A stretch of 64,000 nt of DNA from PALSA-693 sp963834725 (GCA_963834725.1 CAWICN010000001.1:1116001-1180000), one strand, 5' to 3'. Counted from the first letter of the stretch, positions 8,699 to 17,547 are shown. Numbers and translations are program-made. The notes: a model not told the origin generated them from the sequence alone.

Positions 8699-8819
8699 GG
8701 TTCCTCCCCAGAAAGATGATCGGCATAGTCTACGCACACGGACGGTCGCCCGCCATCTGTGACATCACCGAGGCGCGTTATCCGACGATCTGACGCCACC
8801 GACGCCCTAACGTACGGGC

Positions 8820-9375
8820 GTGCCATGGCCGGCGGCAGAGGTGCAAATAGAGGAGGGGCTCGTCCGGCAACTCCTCGCTGCCCAGCATCCCGATCTCGCT
8901 CCCTGGTCGCTGCGCCTGGTGAACGCGGGTTTCGACAACGAACTGTGGCGGCTCGGCGACGATCTGGCGGTCCGGATCCCTCGAAGGGCATCGGCGGCTG
9001 AGCTCCTGGCCAACGAGCAGCGCTGGCTGCCCGGGCTGGCGCGCCGGCTCCCGATACCGATCCCGGCGCCCGTCCGGATCGGTCGACCGTCGCGGCTGTA
9101 TCCATGGCCATGGTCTGTGGTCCCCTGGCTGGCCGGCGCCCCTGGCGACCAGTGTCCCCCCGTTTGCTGACGCGTACGGCGCGCCCGGCGCGAACGGCGC
9201 GCCGGCTGCGAACGCCGCCCTCGAGCCGGCACTCGAGCACCGCTCGCTCGGTTGGGCCAGCCTGTTCGGGCTGATACTCCTCGAACTCGGAACGCATGGC
9301 CGGCCGACCTACGACCGAATGGCACGCACCGCCCTGCACCGGGTCCTGGCCCGGTCATCCTCAAAAACGCAATAG
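8820..9375 (+). pseudogene. Aminoglycoside phosphotransferase-family remnant
   Basis: The first 116 codons from GTG 8820 give the N-lobe of an APH/choline-kinase type phosphotransferase: LRLVNAGFDNELWRLGDDLAVRIPRR, then ELLANEQRWLPGLA and a hinge WPWSVVPWLAG. The frame then ends at 9170. A second frame ending at 9375 encodes GWASLFGLILLELG and a short helix, typical of the family's C-terminal end. The catalytic HGD and metal-binding D segments are absent, so about 150-200 codons are missing between the parts. This is a deleted, non-functional gene or an assembly collapse. Confidence 0.7.
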
Positions 9376-9498
9376 CAAGGTAACGCCGCTGGTGCCTCCG
9401 TGCTGGCCTGTGCCGCCCCGTACTGACAACGGGCTGGGGCCGGCTACCGCTCCGTGACCTAGCATCGATGACACTGCCGCGATCCGGAGGAAGCAGAA

Positions 9499-10047
9499 GT
9501 GAGAGACGCCGTTGTCTGTGAACCGATCCGCACGCCCGTCGGAGGATTCGGCGGCTCCCTCCGCGATGTACCCGCTGTGGATCTGGCCGCGATCGTGATA
9601 CGGGAGTTGATGGCGCGTACCGCCATACCGCCCGAAGCGGTCGACGATGTAGCCCTCGGGCAGGGCTACGCCAACGGCGAAGCTCCGGGCATCGGTCGGG
9701 TCGCTGCGCTCGACGCCGGGCTGCCGGTGTCCACCGCCGGGCTCCAGCTCGACCGCCGCTGCGGGTCGGGGCTGCAGGCGATCACCTGCCACCTGATCGA
9801 GCTCAACGAGGCCTTCGCCGCCCAGGTCCTGGCGTGCACGGCCGAATGGGGCGTCGAAGACGATGACGAGCACCTCAACGTCCACGGCTCAGGTATCTCG
9901 CTCGGGCATCCCATCGGTGCCACCGGTGGCCGCATCCTGGCCACCCTGCTCCGCGAGATGGTCTGCCGCGACGCCACCTTCGGGCTCGAGACCATGTGCA
10001 TCGGGGGCGGTCAGGGCATCGCCGCGGTGTTCGAACGGGTGGGCTGA
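9499..10047 (+). pseudogene. Acetyl-CoA acetyltransferase (thiolase) with large in-frame internal deletion
   Basis: The 182-residue frame begins like a thiolase (CEPIRTPVGGFGGSLRDV) and reaches the nucleophile Cys segment DRRCGSGLQAI. It then jumps directly to IELNEAFAAQVLA, GSGISLGHPIGATGGR and CIGGGQGIAAVFERVG, which hold the C-terminal catalytic His and Cys. Thiolases are normally about 390 residues, so around 200 residues of the core and loop domain are gone without breaking the frame. The ribosome-binding site GGAGGAAGCAGAA before GTG 9499 is intact. Active-site residues survive, but the fold cannot be complete. It is probably non-functional. Confidence 0.8.
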
Positions 10048-10099
10048 GCCCGTCGGCCAGGCGAACCCGTCGCGAATGCGTCGGTCAGGACCGGCCCGC

Positions 10100-11299
10100 T
10101 CAGGCGGGTCGGCGCTGCGACAGCCCGAGGCCGTTGTCCCGCATAACCAGCCGGCAGTCCTCGTTGGAGTAATTGAAGTTCCGCAGGTCCTTGATATACG
10201 AGGCGGGTTCGGCGAGGCCCTCGGCGTGAGGAAAATCGGAACCCATGAGGATGTGCTCCACGCCCAGCAGGTCACGCAGGTCGGCCAGTTCGTCCTCGTA
10301 GAACGGCGAGACCCACACATGCCGCTTGAATGTCTGGCGCGGATCCTCGGGATAGGCCTGGGGCGTTTGGCCGAAGGATTTCGTCAGCTTCTCGAACAGA
10401 TGGAACACCCAGGTCGAACCCGTCTCGATAGAGGCCACCCGGAGGTTCGGGTAGCGGGCGAAGTGTCCGTGAGCGAGAAGGCTGGCGAAGTTGTCCTGGT
10501 GCTGATTGACCGAGATCAGCCCGCGGAAGGGGTTCTGGCGGAAGGCCTCCATTTCCGAGCTGTCCCCCCAGTCGGCGAGATACCTCGAAACGTTGCTGTC
10601 TCCGCCGTGGTAGCAAACGGTCACCCCCGACTCATTGGCGAGCGACCAGAAGCGGTCGTAGAGGGGATCCGCGGGAGAACGGCCCACGCCGTCGGCGACC
10701 ACCGGGCCACCGACCATGACGACGAAGCGGGCGTCGTGGTCGAGGGCCCACTGCAGCTCCGACGCCGCGCTCTCCGCGTCGACGAGCGTCATGTACGGGG
10801 CGGCGAAGATCCGCTCCTGGTAGGCGAACCCCCAGTCCTCCTCGAGCCACCGGTTGAAGGCCCGGAAGGCGGCCACCAGGGCGGGCCCATCCTGGCGCAT
10901 CGCCTGTTCCATGCCGACAGCGAGGGTGGGCAGAAATATGGCCCCCTGCAAGCCTTGCTGGTCCATTACCGCGAGCCGGGCGTCACGGTTCTGGTATTCG
11001 GGGTGGTCGGCCAGCCGGTCGAGATCGCCGAACAGGTCGGGCGTGTCGGCGCCTCTCGGGTTGCGGCCCCGGAAATACTCGTCGAGCGCGCCCGGCTTCG
11101 AGATCGGATCCCATGTCGGATTCGGAATGAAGCGGTTGATCTTGCCTCCGACCAGAAGGCGCTTACGGCCGTCGATCTCGGCCCATTGCATGCCCCGCTT
11201 CCTGAACGCCGGATCAAGATGTCGGATGAAGGCGTCCGGCGCCTCGTAGTAATGGTTGTCACAGTCAAAGATGCGAAAACCCAGATCCTCTGCGCCCAT
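10100..11299 (-). CDS. Amidohydrolase-2 family metal-dependent hydrolase
   Basis: This 399-residue TIM-barrel protein of the amidohydrolase_2 type has an N-terminal metal motif FDCDNHYYEAPDAF in place of the usual D-x-H. Further likely ligands lie in CYHGGDSNVS, and a catalytic Asp in LMGSDFPHAEG. Relatives include decarboxylases and ring-cleavage hydrolases of aromatic or steroid catabolism, and the substrate here is unknown. The start is ATG 11299, preceded by GGGAGGAAATC. A consensus promoter lies at 11330-11358. The neighbouring TetR gene and second amidohydrolase suggest one regulated catabolic locus. Confidence 0.82.
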   Translation of the reverse strand: MGAEDLGFRIFDCDNHYYEAPDAFIRHLDPAFRKRGMQWAEIDGRKRLLVGGKINRFIPNPTWDPISKPGALDEYFRGRNPRGADTPDLFGDLDRLADHPEYQNRDARLAVMDQQGLQGAIFLPTLAVGMEQAMRQDGPALVAAFRAFNRWLEEDWGFAYQERIFAAPYMTLVDAESAASELQWALDHDARFVVMVGGPVVADGVGRSPADPLYDRFWSLANESGVTVCYHGGDSNVSRYLADWGDSSEMEAFRQNPFRGLISVNQHQDNFASLLAHGHFARYPNLRVASIETGSTWVFHLFEKLTKSFGQTPQAYPEDPRQTFKRHVWVSPFYEDELADLRDLLGVEHILMGSDFPHAEGLAEPASYIKDLRNFNYSNEDCRLVMRDNGLGLSQRRPA

Positions 11300-11329
11300 G
11301 ATTTCCTCCCAGCACGGCAATCTGTCCAG

Positions 11330-11358
11330 AATCTAGATTTTGAATCTATTTGTGTCAA
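11330..11358 (-). promoter_or_regulatory. Sigma-70 promoter of the amidohydrolase
   Basis: On the minus strand TTGACA (11358-11353) and TAGATT (11335-11330) are separated by exactly 17 bases, 31 bp upstream of the start codon. The -10 overlaps the palindrome AATCTAGATT, and GAATCTA occurs twice in the spacer and -10 region. A repressor could bind here. This is the clearest consensus promoter I found in the window. Confidence 0.75.
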
Positions 11359-11451
11359 GTGCGATCGACGCTGAGCACGGGAGGACAGAGTCGCCGCCGG
11401 ACCCTTAGAGCCCCCTTAGAGCTGATGCCGGCGTGGGCCGACCGCGGCCAG

Positions 11452-12057
11452 TCAGAGCAGCGGTTCGATGAATGAAATCGCGACGTCGAGGCGGTCGTGC
11501 ACATCTCGCATGCTGATGCGGCCCCGTGACCACTCCCGCAGTTGCACGCTGAAGACTGCATTGACCACGTCCAGCGCCTTGCGGGCGACGATGGGATCCA
11601 CGACGGAAAGGGCCTGCATGTATGCGTCGCTGGTCGCCAGATCCATCCGGTGCAGCAACTCCCCCGCGAACCCGTCGGTCGACGTCTCGAGCACGTGTAC
11701 CAGACGAGCCATCTGCGGCCGCCGTTCGAAAGCCCGCAGGGCACGATGAACCGCCTCCTTCAGCTGCTCGGCCGGCGGCGCGTTCTGGAGGGGTCGCTGG
11801 CGAATGCTGGTCGGCATGCCGTCCGCCCATCGAACGAGGGCCTCCGCAAACAAACGTTCCTTCGAGGAGAAGTAGTTGTACAGGGTGCCGAGGGAGACGC
11901 CCGCGTTCTCGGCCACGTCCTTCACCTGAATCCGCTCGTAGTCCTCGGCGGCCAGCATGTCGAGGGCCGCGTCGATGAGCCGGTTCCGTCGATCCCTCTG
12001 CCGCGGTGTCATGGTGGCTGGATGCGGAACGCCTTCTTCCAGAGGCGGCGTGATCAC
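11452..12057 (-). CDS. TetR-family transcriptional regulator
   Basis: This 201-residue protein has an N-terminal TetR HTH: RNRLIDAALDMLAAEDYERI, then VKDVAENAGVSLGTLYNYFS and SKERLFAEAL. The helical ligand-binding domain fills the rest. GTG 12057 follows a GGAAG site, and an internal ATG at 12012 is an alternative start. The gene reads toward the first amidohydrolase and away from the second, with a perfect palindrome at 12162-12178 in the divergent gap. It probably represses one or both amidohydrolases. The inducer is unknown. Confidence 0.87.
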   Translation of the reverse strand: MITPPLEEGVPHPATMTPRQRDRRNRLIDAALDMLAAEDYERIQVKDVAENAGVSLGTLYNYFSSKERLFAEALVRWADGMPTSIRQRPLQNAPPAEQLKEAVHRALRAFERRPQMARLVHVLETSTDGFAGELLHRMDLATSDAYMQALSVVDPIVARKALDVVNAVFSVQLREWSRGRISMRDVHDRLDVAISFIEPLL

Positions 12058-12161
12058 TGGGTCGCTTCCAGAGCAAAACGATCTGCCGGCACGATCAGAC
12101 GACTCCTCCGCTAACGATCCTCGCAGCGACGGACAAACTGGCCAGAGGCCAGGAGATCAGA

Positions 12162-12178
12162 TTAGAGTGTCACTCTAA
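12162..12178. promoter_or_regulatory. Perfect 17-bp palindrome, probable TetR operator
   Basis: TTAGAGTG-T-CACTCTAA is a perfect inverted repeat around one central base, in the divergent gap between the TetR gene (start 12057) and the amidohydrolase (start 12286). Size and symmetry match operators of TetR-family repressors. Binding by this regulator is inferred from position. Confidence 0.75.
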
Positions 12179-12285
12179 AACGTTCCAGTCATGACCGGAA
12201 CCGGGATGGCTGGCATCCGGCGCTGGTCTCGGCGCGGGCATGACGGACGGCCCAGGGAGCGGGCCGCCCAGAGAGGCAGGTTGAG

Positions 12286-13161
12286 GTGACCTTTCCAGCG
12301 GGCATCGGGATCATCGACACCATGATCGGGTTCCCCCATCGCGACATGAAGCAGACCTACGAATTCATCACCCGTCAGACCAAGGACGCCCAATCCAGGG
12401 AAGAGTTCAGCTTCCCTGTCGAGTACATGTTCAAGGACGTGCCCGAAAGGCGCATCCACACCGACGATCCGATCGGGGTGACGCTCGCGGAGATGGATCG
12501 CTGGGGGGTCGAGCGGGGGCTCATCGGGGTGGGATCGGAAGGTGGGATCGGCGAGGAAGCAGTGAAGAGGCATTCGGACCGCTTCATTCCTTGCACCGGC
12601 TGCGACCCCAACGGCGGCATGGAGGCCATCCGGACGCTGGTCAGGCTCTACGAAACCTACGGCGTGCGGGCCGTCGACGCCTTTCCGGCCGGCGCGCTCC
12701 CTCAAGTCGCCATCAACGACAAGAAGATGTACCCCATCTACGCCAAGTGCGTAGAGCTGGGGATCCCCATCTTCTGCACGGCCGGCGTACCCGGCCCGCG
12801 CCTCAAATTTGCAGTGCAACACGTCGAGCTCATCGACGAGGTGATGTTCGACTTCCCGGAACTGCTATTCATCACCCGGCACGGCTGCGAGCCCTGGGCC
12901 GATCTGGCCGTCAAGCTGATGCTGAAATGGCCCGGACTTCATTTCTCCACCAGCGCGTTCGCACCCAGGTACTACCCGAAAGCCGTGGTCGACTACGCCA
13001 ACACCAGAGGTGCGGACAAGGTCATCTACGCCGGATATTTCCCGATGGGGCTGTCACTCGAGCGGATAATGACCGAGCTGCCGAATGTGCCGTTCAGGGA
13101 CGAGGTGTGGCCAAAGTTCCTGCGATCCAACGCCCTCAGGGTGCTGGGCATCGACGGGTAG
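12286..13161 (+). CDS. Amidohydrolase-2 family protein
   Basis: This 291-residue TIM-barrel protein begins GIIDTMIGFPHRDMKQTYEF, where the I-D-x-M-x-G-F-P-H stretch replaces the common D-x-H metal motif. A conserved LFITRHGCEPWADLA and a final IYAGYFPMGLSLERI correspond to the family's metal-binding His and C-terminal Asp region, the latter here lacking an obvious Asp. It is a distant relative of the gene at 10100-11299. The GTG start is supported only by a weak AGGTTGAG site. It probably belongs to the same TetR-controlled unit, and its substrate is unknown. Confidence 0.8.
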   Translation: MTFPAGIGIIDTMIGFPHRDMKQTYEFITRQTKDAQSREEFSFPVEYMFKDVPERRIHTDDPIGVTLAEMDRWGVERGLIGVGSEGGIGEEAVKRHSDRFIPCTGCDPNGGMEAIRTLVRLYETYGVRAVDAFPAGALPQVAINDKKMYPIYAKCVELGIPIFCTAGVPGPRLKFAVQHVELIDEVMFDFPELLFITRHGCEPWADLAVKLMLKWPGLHFSTSAFAPRYYPKAVVDYANTRGADKVIYAGYFPMGLSLERIMTELPNVPFRDEVWPKFLRSNALRVLGIDG

Positions 13162-13380
13162 AGGCTCCTCGGCCCGGCCCGGCCCGGGCGGAGCGGTTCG
13201 GTCCGCCGACGCTTCGAGCGGCGTCGGGTGGGTGATCGGGCCGGCTCGCTCTCAGCTATCCGAGGTCCGGCGGGCGAACGCCCGGATGGCTGCACCTGAT
13301 CCTTACCACCAGCATCGGGGTGACACGGGGCGTGCCCCGACCGGCCTCGGAGGCGCGAAAGCGCAGGTGGCGGGGTCTCT

Positions 13381-14300
13381 CGCGGTACAACCCGTTACTT
13401 TCTTCGGCTATCTCTCCGACCTGTGGGGGAGACGGAAGCCGTTCATGATCACGCTCGGCGTGTACCTGGTCGGAGGCGGGCTCACCGCCCTGACATGGGG
13501 CCACGGCGGGGGGTGGGTCCTCTACCTCAACCTCACCCGGTTCATCGCCGGTATGGGCATCGGTGGCGAGTATGCGGCCATCAACTCCGCCATCGATGAG
13601 TTGATCCCCGCCCGGTACCGGGGCCGGGTGGACATCGCGGTCAACGGGACGTACTGGGCCGGGGCCCCTGATCGCCTCGGTCATGTTCCTCCTGGTCGTC
13701 AAGCACTTATCCGGGTCGTACTCATGGCGCATCGCGTTCCTGATCGGCCCCGCGCTCGGCTTCGTGATCTTGTTCGTCCGCAAAACCTGCCCGAAAGCCC
13801 CCGCTGGCTGCTGATGCACGGCCGCGTCGAGGAGGCCGAGGCGGCGGTGGCGGAGATCGAACGCAATGTGACGGCCGCGGGCGGCACGCTCGATGAAGTC
13901 GACCCCCAGAAAGCTCTCGAGATTCGCCCGCCGAACAACATTGGCTTTATTGCCCTGGCGCGTGCTCTGGTCGTCCACTTCCCGAGGCGAACCATCCTGG
14001 GCGCGGCGCTGATGATCACCCGGTCATTTCTTTACAACGCCATCTTCTTCACTTACGCCCTCGTGCTGACCAAGATCTACGGCGTCCCATCGACCTCTAC
14101 CGCCTATTACTTCATGGTTTTCGCGGCCGGGAACCTGCTGGGCCCGCTGGTGCTCGGCCGTCTGTTCGACACGATCGGCCGCAAACGCATGATCGCCGGC
14201 ACCTACTTCATCTCGGGGACCCTGCTGCTGATCAGCGCCGCGCTGTTCAAGGCCGGGGAACTGACCGCCCTCACCCAGACCATCTGGTGGCGGCCCGCAG
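13381..14300 (+). pseudogene. MFS transporter remnant, truncated at both ends
   Basis: The translated segments FFGYLSDLWGRRKPFMITLG, FIAGMGIGGEYAAINSAIDE and NLPESPRWLLMHGR are hallmarks of a metabolite:H+ symporter of the MFS sugar/benzoate-transporter branch. The first two helices are missing before 13381 and the last helices are missing after about 14300, where the sequence turns into unrelated GC-rich code. Near 13670 and 13785 the frame shifts (+1, then -1), and the middle frame carries the expected LIGPALGFVILFVRK. It is a decayed gene. It may once have imported the substrate of the nearby amidohydrolases. Confidence 0.72.
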
Positions 14301-14449
14301 CGTGCTCGACCGGCGGCGCCCGGGCAACCCGTCAGCCCCGGCCGACCGGCCTCCCCGAGCGCGCTCGTAAGCAGCGCGCACCTGGGCCGCCCTTACCCTG
14401 CCCTAGGCAATCCGCGGTCAGCTGCGGGGCGTTCTCGGGCCGGCTGGCA

Positions 14450-14854
14450 TCAGGCCTGGTTGGGACGCTTTCGGAGTACCTCGACCCCGGCGCCGTCCAG
14501 ATACTCCTCGATCCGGGTGATGACGCCACTCGACACCTGCATGATCAGGCATGCTGGCAGGCGGAGGTCCTCACCGCTCGGAGCGATTCCCGTGAGCACG
14601 TGCTGCTGCAGATACCCGCCGGCGAATGCCCGTCGCCGAACTTCCGCGTAGCGCAACTCGCGAACGTTGGCGGACAGCCACGAGAGAGTGCGGGCCACGT
14701 TGTCGAGATCGACCTCCTGGTCGTCGTTGTTGTGCCAGATGACGACGTCCGTTGAGCAGAGCTCGTAAAGCCGCGAAATGTTGCCCTGTTCGATGGCCGC
14801 GATGAAGGCGGCAGCGAGGCTTTCCGTTTGAGGATCGAGGTCGCTCTGCGTCAT
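14450..14854 (-). CDS. SnoaL/NTF2-like domain protein
   Basis: This 134-residue protein has the alpha+beta cone fold of the SnoaL-like family: an N-terminal helix FIAAIEQGNISRLYELCSTD, the strand VVIWHNN, then a long helix and ending strands ITRIEEYLDG. Such proteins act as small isomerases, dehydratases or ligand carriers. No catalytic pair can be assigned with confidence. It stands alone, convergent with the decayed MFS gene. Confidence 0.75.
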   Translation of the reverse strand: MTQSDLDPQTESLAAAFIAAIEQGNISRLYELCSTDVVIWHNNDDQEVDLDNVARTLSWLSANVRELRYAEVRRRAFAGGYLQQHVLTGIAPSGEDLRLPACLIMQVSSGVITRIEEYLDGAGVEVLRKRPNQA

Positions 14855-14918
14855 GTTGCCGACGGTAGCAACCGTTCACGGCCCATAGGTGATGGATCGG
14901 GCGCCAACGGGGTTGGAC

Positions 14919-15824
14919 TTAGTCGACGGCATCAGCCTCGGGTTCGGGGGGCTCACTCAGGTCCTCGGTCTGCGCTCGAACGTCGCGGCTGAATTGTTGC
15001 AGTCGGGTCCTGAGCTGGTCCCAGCCACCGGTGTTTTCGATCAGCCGTTGTGCCAGGTCGCGGTCCGTGATCCGGACGGTAATGCCTGGGCCGAGGTCGA
15101 ATTCGACCGGCGCCGACGACTGTTGGGGTGTGGGGGGTGCATCGCTGGTCTGGTTGATGTCGAGGCGGCTGACCGCTTCGTTGGCTTGTTGCTTGGTGAC
15201 GCCCAGCCGGGCCAAGGCTCTTGCCGCCATGGAGTTCGGGTCTTCGAAGAGGGCCAGGAGATAGTGATGGGTGGAGAGAAGTCGGATACCTCCCGGCGTC
15301 TCCCGGGCTAAACGGATCGCGGTTGGTGTGATGTTCGCGGCGGCTCGCACCCAGGGGGCGGGCTTCGGGGCATAGGAGATCCCTTCGGCCCGTGGCGGGA
15401 GCCGAACCATGACGGCCTCGCGGGCAGTGTCTAAGGGGATGTTTTCTTTGACGAGGAGCTGGGCGCCGACACCGGAGCCCTCGCGGATTATCGCAAGCAG
15501 TAGGTGTTCCGTGCCGATGTAGTTGTGGCCGAGTTGGAGCGCCTCGCGCAACGCCAATTCCATGATCTTCTTGGCCCGAGGCGTGAAAGGTGGCTTGTCC
15601 ATCGAACCGCTCGCTGGAGCACCGATTACCTCGACCACGATCTCGCGGGCGCGTTCGAGGGTGAGGCCCAGTTCGTTCAAGGCAACGGCCGCTACACCGC
15701 TCCCTTCGGCCAGCAGCCCGAGGAGGATGTGCTCGGTTCCGATGAAGTGATGGTTCAGGTTCTGGGCTTCGCTCTGGGCGAGCACCAGCGAACGTCGGGC
15801 CCGGTCGGTGAAGCGCTCGAACAC
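14919..15824 (-). CDS. Stand-alone Clp N-terminal (ClpN) domain protein
   Basis: The first 150 residues are the double Clp_N repeat of ClpC: MFERFTDRARRSLVLAQSEA, GTEHILLGLLAEGSGVAA, then GTEHLLLAIIREGSGVGA. A further partial repeat follows (LLSTHHYLLALFEDPNSMAA). There is no AAA+ ATPase domain in the remaining sequence. The C-terminal part carries an acidic tail ending PEPEADAVD. Proteins like this may act as adaptors or decoys that bind Clp substrates or the antibiotic-binding face of ClpC1; this is inference. It is divergent from an HTH gene, with a palindrome between them. Confidence 0.87.
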   Translation of the reverse strand: MFERFTDRARRSLVLAQSEAQNLNHHFIGTEHILLGLLAEGSGVAAVALNELGLTLERAREIVVEVIGAPASGSMDKPPFTPRAKKIMELALREALQLGHNYIGTEHLLLAIIREGSGVGAQLLVKENIPLDTAREAVMVRLPPRAEGISYAPKPAPWVRAAANITPTAIRLARETPGGIRLLSTHHYLLALFEDPNSMAARALARLGVTKQQANEAVSRLDINQTSDAPPTPQQSSAPVEFDLGPGITVRITDRDLAQRLIENTGGWDQLRTRLQQFSRDVRAQTEDLSEPPEPEADAVD

Positions 15825-15848
15825 GGCTTTTACCCAACATCGCCGACC

Positions 15849-15861
15849 TTGACATTGTCAA
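15849..15861. promoter_or_regulatory. Palindromic operator/promoter TTGACA-T-TGTCAA
   Basis: This 13-bp perfect inverted repeat lies in the 51-bp gap between the divergent clpN-like gene and HTH gene. Each arm is also an ideal -35 hexamer, one for each direction, placed so that transcription would begin at or near each start codon. A protein bound here would block both genes. The HTH product encoded next door is the natural candidate. Confidence 0.65.
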
Positions 15862-15875
15862 CCGGTGTCATCAAC

Positions 15876-16355
15876 ATGGTGACCATGGTGAGAAGTGAAG
15901 GTGAGGACGCCACCGAAACAAGGTGGCGTGAGCTGGTCGAGACCTTGTCTGACGGCGGTGCCATCGAGGGCACCTGGGTTCCCCTCGCTGACGCCGCCAC
16001 CGCCGCGGGCGTCAGCCGCTCAGCGTTACGAGCGTGGTATCGGTCCGGTCAGATCCCCTCACGGTTGGAACCTGGCCCGCACGGACCGCAGCGGATAGTG
16101 CCGCGCGAACTCGTCATTGAACGGGCCCTGCAAGGGCGGGGGCGGCTCGCGCCGGTCAAGCCGACCAACGACATGCCACCACCAGATCTGGCTCAGCTGA
16201 TCGTCGAGACCATGGCCGAGCGGAACGACAGCCTTGAGCGCCGGATCATCGAGCTGGAGACCCGGCTAGAGACACTCCTGACCCGCGCCGTAGCAGCCGA
16301 GACCGAGCTCGAGTTCTGGCGCCACGGCTGGCGTCCCGCCCAGGTCTCGAGCTGA
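15876..16355 (+). CDS. MerR-like helix-turn-helix protein with coiled coil
   Basis: This 159-residue protein has an HTH around residues 35-65: WVPLADAATAAGVSRSALRA, then WYRSGQIPSRL. A second half of heptads, LIVETMAERNDSLERRIIEL through EFWRHGW, predicts a coiled coil for dimerisation. The same layout is seen in small MerR-like DNA-binding proteins. ATG 15876 and ATG 15885 are both possible starts. It is divergent from the ClpN protein and shares a palindromic control region with it, so it may be that gene's regulator. Confidence 0.7.
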   Translation: MVTMVRSEGEDATETRWRELVETLSDGGAIEGTWVPLADAATAAGVSRSALRAWYRSGQIPSRLEPGPHGPQRIVPRELVIERALQGRGRLAPVKPTNDMPPPDLAQLIVETMAERNDSLERRIIELETRLETLLTRAVAAETELEFWRHGWRPAQVSS

Positions 16356-16401
16356 GTCGCCGTCTCACGTAGGGTCGGCGCAGGACGGATGGAGTTTTGC
16401 A

Positions 16402-17547
16402 CTACTTGAGGAGGCTTCTGGCGATGACGACCCGTTGGATCTGGTTGGTGCCCTCGTAGATCTGGGTGATCTTGGCGTCACGCATGAACCGCTCCATGGG
16501 GTACTCCATGGTGTAGCCGTATCCCCCGAGCAGCTGCACGCCGTCGGTCGTCACCTCCATCGCGATGTCGCTGGCGAAGGCCTTCGCCATGGCGCCCGCC
16601 GAGTTGAGCTCCCCATCCGGGTCACCCTGGTCGGCGAGGGCGCAGGCCCGATAGGTGAGACCCCGCGCCGCCTCGATTTTCATCGCCATGTCCGCCAGCA
16701 TGAACTGCAGACCCTGGAACTCGGCGATCGGGTGGCCGAAGGCCTTGCGCTCCTTGACGTAGCCGACCGCGTAATCCAGGGCGCCCTGGGCGATGCCGAC
16801 CGCCTGCGCCGCGATCGACGGGCGGCTGCGATCGAGTGTGTGCATGGCGATGGCAAAACCCTGGCCCTCCTGGCCGATCAGGTTGGCCGCCGGAACGTGC
16901 ACGTCTTCGAGTACGACCTCGCCCGTGGGGCTACCGTGCATGCCCAGCTTCCGCTCGAGCTTGGCGATTCGGAGCCCGTGATCGCGCTCGACCACGAAGC
17001 AGGACACGCCCCGTGCGCGCGCCGCCGGATCGGTCTTCGCGAAGACCACATAGATGTCGGAGATCCCGGCGTTGGTGATCCAGTACTTGGTGCCGTTGAG
17101 GACGTACGAATCGCCGTCACGTTCGGCCCGAGTCGTCATGGCCGCGGCGTCGCTGCCGGCGTCCGCCTCGGACAGGCAGTAGCTACCCTGCCACTCGCCG
17201 GTCGCCATCTTCGGCAGGTAGCGGGCTTTCAGCTCGTCGGACGCCCAGTTGACGATCGGGGTGGTGGCCAGACCGTTGATAGCCATCATCAAGCTGGTCG
17301 AGCCGCAGACCCGGGCCAGCTCCTCGACCATGATGGCCCGGGTCACATTGTCCGCGCCGGAACCGCCGTATTCGGTAGGTATCGAAAGACCCGGCAATTC
17401 CATGGACACACAATCCTTGAAGTTGTCCCACGGGAACTCGCCGGTAGCGTCGACCTCGGCCGCCCGGGGCGCAAAGCGCGCCTCCGCCATCTGGCGGACA
17501 GCGGCCCGGAACGCCCGCTGCTCTTCGGTGAGGGTCATCGGTTGCAT
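16402..17547 (-). CDS. Acyl-CoA dehydrogenase
   Basis: This 381-residue FAD enzyme carries out the first step of beta-oxidation or an amino-acid-derived acyl-CoA oxidation. It shows the signature blocks CLSEADAGSDAAAMTTRA, YWITNAGISDIYVVFAK, LGGYGYTMEYPMERFMRDAK and the catalytic Glu in IYEGTNQIQR. The Glu position is that of short-chain and butyryl-CoA type dehydrogenases. ATG 17547 (MQPMTLTEEQ) is chosen over the longer frame because the extension is unlike the family. It is divergent from fabD by about 100 bp. Confidence 0.9.
   Translation of the reverse strand: MQPMTLTEEQRAFRAAVRQMAEARFAPRAAEVDATGEFPWDNFKDCVSMELPGLSIPTEYGGSGADNVTRAIMVEELARVCGSTSLMMAINGLATTPIVNWASDELKARYLPKMATGEWQGSYCLSEADAGSDAAAMTTRAERDGDSYVLNGTKYWITNAGISDIYVVFAKTDPAARARGVSCFVVERDHGLRIAKLERKLGMHGSPTGEVVLEDVHVPAANLIGQEGQGFAIAMHTLDRSRPSIAAQAVGIAQGALDYAVGYVKERKAFGHPIAEFQGLQFMLADMAMKIEAARGLTYRACALADQGDPDGELNSAGAMAKAFASDIAMEVTTDGVQLLGGYGYTMEYPMERFMRDAKITQIYEGTNQIQRVVIARSLLK

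Noticed and set aside
9863..11374. 503-codon plus-strand frame
   Set aside because: It is the complement of the amidohydrolase at 10100-11299, which has motifs, promoter and ribosome-binding site.
13085..14755. Single 556-codon frame spanning the MFS region
   Set aside because: Only its central part is transporter sequence. The beginning overlaps the amidohydrolase end in another frame and the end is antisense to the SnoaL-like gene, so it is not one protein.
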